DNA from: Platycnemis pennipes
Taxonomy: Eukaryota; Arthropoda; Insecta; Odonata; Platycnemididae
Length of the DNA: 64,000 bases
Assembly: GCA_933228895.1 (NCBI GenBank)
Contig: OW121857.1
Location: 2,046,001-2,110,000 of the forward strand
Direction of reading: 5' to 3'
A program made the position numbers and the translations under genes. The notes beneath the pieces were generated by a model. That model ran no database searches, was not told the DNA's origin, and was given only the letters and a program-made list of their open reading frames with translations. Within the stretch, counting starts at the first letter, position 1; every line of letters begins with the position of its first letter. Positions 58,713 to 64,000 of this stretch are shown piece by piece.

Positions 58713-59740
58713 ACTTTGTGCTGGATACAGGGAATTGTTTGGAGGAGGCGACGAAGTGCCGTTTCGAGTCGATTGGCGTTTCATGAAAGGGCGGATGTGG
58801 AAGAAGGTGATATCGGATTAGGCGAATGGAAGATTGCCTTTAACGAAACTAGAACCGTAGAGTGTGTCAAGAAATGTTGTTTAATTTTCATGTGAAGCTT
58901 AAATAAAATTGGTATTTAAATTTCATTTTGCCGTTAAACATTCTTTAATGTTGTCGGGAAATTAAATTAAAGAAAAGGAATTCATTTGAGACTGGGACAA
59001 TTATTTCAATGTGTATGTGACAAAATTAAGGTTGAATAGAACTGCTATTCACTCTTTTCCCTCCACTCGAGGGAGTCATTAAAGAGAGCGTATGCTGGCA
59101 CTCCTTGGTCCTTCCCACAACCTTCATCAACGGTACTTCGGCGGAAAAATACTAGCGGGAACCTCGGAGTTTTGCGCGTTCAGCCTCCTGCTTTGAGTAA
59201 TGACATTTCAGTAGACGTTTACTCACAGGATAAAGCACGAATTGCGTCGCGTGTCTTCTGAAATAGGAGCTTTTTTTATCTTGCATCGCTTTGGCTATGG
59301 ACGAAAACATTGAAGTTCTTCTCGTTTTGTTTTGAATTGTTTAGTTATGTTGCTTATAATTGCATTTACCTAATAGTATGAAGTATTATCTGATTCTCTT
59401 GTACAGTTTTTATAGTGAATTAAATCATATTTTACGCTAATAATGTGTTGACATCCTGCCTAAACGGCAAATTAGCCAATATGTGTTATGTAGAATTACA
59501 TTCGTTAGAACGACGGGAATGGCCATTATATTCAGTTTTATGTGTTTAATTGGATGTAAATATGTATGAAAAAATTTACTTTTTTCTCAAAAGGATGAAA
59601 TTAAGGCGTGAAAAACATTTAGTCCTTGGAAAACCTGTAAGTTGTACAAGAGTGAAGTTTTGGCCCGTTTCCAAATGCTTACGTCAGAAAAGAACTCAAT
59701 TGTTTCGGCAGTAACTTTGTGGTATTTGCTAATCATAGTG
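58713..59740. other. Unassigned sequence
   Basis: Nothing recognised. Confidence 0.35.
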
Positions 59741-60097
59741 AATGAAAAGCTTAACTCTGTAAAACCACAGAAATTTATTTGGACGACCTATGTTTCGACT
59801 ACACAGTCATCTTTAGGTGCCATACACTGGACATTTTACAAGTATATATAGTCGAAATAGTGGAGGGGGCGGAGATGGAAGGGGTGGGGGGCTTTCCCCC
59901 CTACCCCCTTCCCCCTTTTCATACCACCCATTTGTACGTTTACCCTAGCTCCCTTTCATCTCCACCCCCTCCAATATTTCGACCATATATACTTGTAAAA
60001 TGTCCAGTGTATGGCACCTGAAGATGACTGTGTAGTCGAAACATAGGTCGTGCAAATGAATTTAAGTGGTTTTGCAGAGTTAAGCTTTTTATTTGAA
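59741..60097. mobile_element. Large foldback element with inverted hammerhead-like cores (copy 3)
   Basis: Left arm about 59741-59880 and right arm about 59950-60097 are inverted copies over roughly 140 bp with few differences. They share blocks aaaagcttaactctg, cgacctatgtttcgactaca, gccatacactggacatttta and gtatatata. The right arm carries on the plus strand CTGAAGA (60018-60024), a GACT/AGTC stem and GAAAC (60038-60042). The left arm carries the mirror image on the minus strand with CTAAAGA in place of CTGAAGA (59809-59815). The centre is a purine/pyrimidine-rich ggaggggg...cccccta hairpin (59860-59910). Confidence 0.85.
60005..60050 (+). ncRNA. Hammerhead-ribozyme-like core in foldback right arm
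   Basis: CTGAAGA, stem GACT/AGTC (extendable with TGACT/AGTC) closed by a GTGT loop, GAAAC, then CATAGGTCGT, which can pair with ACGACCTATG-type sequence of the opposite arm. The CUGANGA/GAAA core is canonical. Stem I and the cleavage site are not resolved. Confidence 0.5.
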
Positions 60098-63000
60098 TAT
60101 GCTTATGTCGGAGCTTGAAACAGGATACTTTAAGGTTGTTTGCACGATTTGAGTTACTTAAGAAGCGCAAACGACGTGAATTAGAATCTGCAAGATGTTT
60201 CACACTTAATTTTAACAGGCCCTTAGCTGCCCATGATTAATGAATGGCGCATTTGAGTTACCTTGCATCTTGCTCTCCTATTGGCGGTGTGTATCTTTCT
60301 ATAGTTATGCTTTTTTCCGTCCTTGGCATTGTAGCAAAGTTCTTACCATTGGTGATGATTATATCTTGGCTTGGAGCGGACTTTCGTTTCGACAGACGCC
60401 GATGCAAATGATTATAGCCTGTCCGTTTCTTCCCTTCCTCTCAATAGCCTTGGAATTCCACCTTAGGTTTCCTCCCTGCAAGGTGCCGTCTTCACTAACT
60501 TGCGTTGTCCTTTGGGATCTTCGGTGTTACCTCCGAAGTGCAGTCTCTCGCCTCAAAAGGGAAAAAAAACGCATCAAAAGCTTCGGGCGGCGCTATATAG
60601 GTTCATCGCTTCCCCGTAATGCTTCCTTTGGCGGTAATATCGTTTCCGAGCGCGCCGTGATGGAGGAGAGCCAATATCCGACCGAGATCCGGAATAAAAA
60701 GGTTTCCATAAAGCAGAACCGAAGTGGGTATGGGGGTGGGATGGGTGGAGGCATCTGGTGGGAGAAACAGGACCTTCTATGGGAATGAAATATGGTGAAT
60801 GTGCCAGGTGCGAGATACAGCCTCCGATTGGTCCGAGGGATTCGATAGACGACGTGTTAGATAGGCCCACCACACGCCGCCGCCGCTGTTATGAGGCGGC
60901 TGCCGGTGAAAAAAAAAGGTCCCTCGTGCTGCTTTTATTGTCACGTTAAAGTGAAAATCCGCGCGCGGTGCTTCCGTTTGGATCGACGTGATATTCGCGT
61001 GGAATGAGATGTCCTCTACTCAGGTGCTTACTTCGGAACTGTTTCGAAGGTGCCGGCTTGTCGACTGAACGGAGCAGGTGGATTGGCGGTGGCGATAGTG
61101 CCATAGGAATGGAATTTAGGAAATTTCTTCTCGTTGGGACTTAAGAAGGACCCTCCCTCCATGAAATCGCACACTGCACTTCATTCGGAACCGTCAGAAT
61201 TGACGGACGGCTGATAATAGTGTTTATCCTCAGAGCGATGAAAGGGATTTTTTTCTTTCTGATTGTAATTTCCTTACTGATTGTAATTGCAGTTCAGCAG
61301 TTATTGGAAGCTATCTTAAACGCGTAGAGCTCAACGGAATAGTGTTCGTCAGGGAGTGGTACTCTTGCGGTGATGGGAAATGAGTTCCATGGTCCTTCAA
61401 TCCATATTTTATTAGCAATGCAGTCTGATGGATGGAACCTCTCTTCCAAATCAGAAGGCATGAAGTTTTTGTTTGCCCTTTGCACTGTCCCCGTTTGTTT
61501 GGCCTTTCCCTCGGCAGGTTGGCGTAATTTTGTTTATCCCGATTTAAACAAGGGCGCTTGTTTTTCCAAGAAATGTTGTTTGAAGCAATAAAATTCCTTC
61601 CTGCGATGCACGTGGAAACTTTTACACCAAGTGTCCCGGGTTTAAATCCCCGTGATGCCAGACTCAATAGTAAATAATCGATTATATGTTTCTTTGACCG
61701 CACGGTATGATTGCCTCCGGTATTACAAATTGGAATCCTCCACTTCACAACATTTGTGTCCTAAAAGCCTGATCGAATATAGATGAAGGATTATCACTCA
61801 AAACTCAATGATTGTAAAAACTTCATAAATATTTCTCAAATATAGTTATCGTAGTATTACAATCACTATCCCTCTTGCCAGAGGATAAATGCGCCTTTAC
61901 GAGGTAAGCGTGTTGTTTTAAGCATGTTGAAACCCGTTGGCTGTCATATGGAGAACAAAGGGAGGGACCGACGCACACGAATAGTCAGCGACCACTTCTT
62001 ATTGTGCTCTATGTAGAGGTGGATTAAGCTTCCTTCCAGGATTCTTTGATTATCTCCATTGTGTTGCATTCCTTCCCTCGTGAAGGTGGCACCACATAGC
62101 TCCTCGCTCGTATTATCTAACCTCCTGAGTGACACGGTTTCTCCGTGTGCCTCAGCATTTTCCAACCCATTGGCATTCAGGCAATGGCTAGATAATCTAT
62201 CACTAGGTTTCATTTCACCACGGAAGTGCCATTTGTTCTGTCAGTGGACAAACCAGAGGATAATTAATTTCACTAGTTTTTAGTCCATTACTACTCCCAG
62301 GTCTCCAGTTTCAGTTACATAGGGGCGTTGTTGAGCGCGTTACGGGGCTAGGGATCATAACTACTACTAACTTTGGTTTTCTTTACAAAGCTTAATTATT
62401 TTATTTTAAGCCTCACTAGCACCATCATATTCTATTTCATCCCCCAAATATTATATACCTACGATCTCAAGATTAATCCAAACCAATCGGAGTTTCTTTT
62501 GAATAAAGTGGACCATACTAACCTTCCGTAGTAAGTAGTTGTCACAATTGTATTGTTTCTGGTGCGATGATGACATGGTTGGACCATGGAACGCGTTGTC
62601 GGCCAACGGATAAAGTTTAGTGTTACGAAACACTTTATCTAGACCACTTTATTTAGACCATTGCAATGATATTTCTCCAAGCCTTGTATCTTGACTGCCA
62701 CGTTCTACGGCATTGATACGCGCATGCGTGGTATGAATTATGTTGCTCTGGAGTCATCTTCATTCATTCGATGACGGTCGCAGCGATGACGAGGAACCAT
62801 TTACGCATACGCGAGTGCTTATCTGTGATGCTGTAACCCGCGCCGTTTCGCTTTGTTTTGAGGGATACGTCGGCGTCCACTGCCTGCGCTATAATGTATC
62901 CGGAGCAAGTTTCCTCCACTGCTGACCGTCGGGACACCCGCGCTCCAATTGGAACTTGGCAAACGCCTGATTTCGCTCCAGACTTCCTATCCATGGTGCC

Positions 63001-64000
63001 CAGAGTGGAAGCACTCGAATGTTGTCCTCCATGCCCTGCCCTGAGTTCGGTGGAGGATTAAATTTCGTGGATGTGATTCGGATGTGAGTGAATCTGTCGA
63101 TTTCGGTTCCGGGTTACACGCTGAAATTATCTCTGCGGGCGAATCTGCTTAGGAGATGAATCCAACCGCATGTATTCCAACCGGAAATGCTCCCGGAATC
63201 ACTCGCGCTACCAGCAAAATTCGGAAATTAGATCAAGAAAATCAATGGAAATACCAGCGGCTAAGTTTCATAAATGATTACGCTGTATCTGAAATAGCAT
63301 TGCCTAAACTCATTAAGGACTTTCTGAAATAGGATTGCTGGGAATTAGTTTATTTTGCATTTTTATTTCACTTTCACTTGAGTTGTAGCTTTGGAACTGC
63401 TTTCCAACTCTTTTTCTACTACGCAATTATTTGGACGCGTCGTTTTTAACCTTCTAATATAGGCAGGAATACGCTTCCCTTACCAAACTTGGCAAACTGT
63501 CGTCATTGGATTGGAACATAAAAACCCCTAAACCGGTCTGCTATACATGCATCCGTTTTTGAGAAATTTCCACGATGCACAATTCAAATTTTGCAAAAGT
63601 GGCTCCACATTTTACGGTATAGGTATATCCGAGACTAATGATGCAAAAGGTGTGAAAATTAACTTATGTTAAAGACCTTGAATATGAAAAATATAATAAT
63701 GGATTATATTGTAAAATATAAACAATTTCATATGGTTTATAACAATTTTAAATTTTCAAATCGATTTTGGTCGATGTAATTTTATCTTTGACTGTGATCA
63801 TTTTTTATATGTTGTAGATATAACACTCCTCTACAAATTATAAAGTTTGGCAGAGGTGAAATTTCATTTAAGAAAGAAAAATATTTGTTAGTGTAGACGC
63901 AACACTGGCCAGTCACCGCGCGCGCCGACCATACGGTATCAGTGGTGTCTTCAGATCCCTGCTCACACTCTCTCTCGTCTTCTTCTCACCAGTCTCAACC
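60098..64000. other. Unassigned sequence to window end
   Basis: No transposon recognised. Open frames up to 182 codons (60240-60788) lack motifs. A 22-bp candidate micro-exon with acceptor (tccctcttgccag) and donor (CGAG/GTAAGC) lies at about 61880-61901. CpG-rich patches occur at 60850-60980 and 62820-63010; the latter includes a 56-codon ATG-initiated frame starting at 62894 with no recognisable motif. Confidence 0.3.

Noticed and set aside
60240..60788. 182-codon open frame on the plus strand, the longest frame outside recognised transposons
   Set aside because: It starts with ATG, but its composition looks random, there is no domain or signal-peptide pattern, and the opposite strand is also open over part of it. 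There are no splice or conservation cues.
61610..61670. tRNA-like T-arm (gggtttaaatcccc)
   Set aside because: An isolated B-box-like hairpin with no D-arm or acceptor stem.
61880..61901. 22-bp micro-exon
   Set aside because: Acceptor and donor both look acceptable, but 22 bp is too short to judge by sequence alone, and such pairings are expected by chance in 64 kb.
1..64000. Bacterial or viral origin
   Set aside because: There are no operons, no ribosome-binding-site pattern, no viral structural gene, and many animal-type retroelements with target-site duplications.

Overview
The window looks like nuclear DNA of an arthropod, most likely an insect; I cannot name the species. The reasons are an A+T-rich, intron-like background with no operon structure, GT/AG splice signals, and a dense load of animal-type transposons: a CR1/L2-superfamily LINE, a second LINE family, a Penelope-like element, tRNA-derived SINEs and MITEs. 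No rRNA, CRISPR array, bacterial-type gene cluster or convincing functional tRNA gene is visible. Apart from transposon ORFs, the only protein-coding sequence I can defend is one short exon that encodes a signal peptide (38534-38844, + strand). A possible 68-bp exon lies at 4038-4105. The window may therefore be largely intronic or intergenic DNA around a + strand gene.

The clearest unit is a structurally complete 4.5-kb LINE on the minus strand (44396-48889). It has a 5' UTR, an intact ORF1 (coiled coil plus SGNH-esterase-like domain), an intact ORF2 (APE endonuclease, reverse transcriptase, C-terminal region), a short 3' UTR ending in a TAGATG-type microsatellite instead of poly(A), and a matching 8-bp target-site duplication. 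It landed inside the 3' tail of an older LINE of the same superfamily. At least ten further 5'-truncated or decayed relatives are scattered through the window, in two 3'-UTR types called here A and B. Several are themselves interrupted: 15505-17617 carries two different tRNA-derived SINEs, and 31725-34320 carries a SINE and a 233-bp MITE.

A second LINE family is present only as short C-terminal tails ending in (ATG)n: 400-880, 893-1290, 12885-13240, 24258-24432, 36655-36995 and 54560-54662. A Penelope-like fragment with a 16-bp target-site duplication lies at 35620-36080 and carries a hammerhead-ribozyme-like core. Three foldback elements (186-341, 39811-39969, 59741-60097) share one architecture: long inverted arms with hammerhead-like core motifs at the centre. 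A perfect 46-bp palindrome occurs at 8568-8613.

Layout: 0-4 kb, decayed repeats; 4-12 kb, mostly featureless, with the palindrome and a 47-bp direct duplication; 12-17.6 kb, repeat-rich; 17.6-23.5 kb, mostly featureless and partly CpG-rich; 23.5-36.9 kb, repeat-rich; 38.5-38.9 kb, signal-peptide exon; 39.8-41.2 kb, foldback and second MITE; 43.3-48.9 kb, LINE nest; 49-64 kb, mostly unassigned, with hAT-like ends, a repeat pair and the large foldback. All homology statements come from reading the sequence; no search was run.
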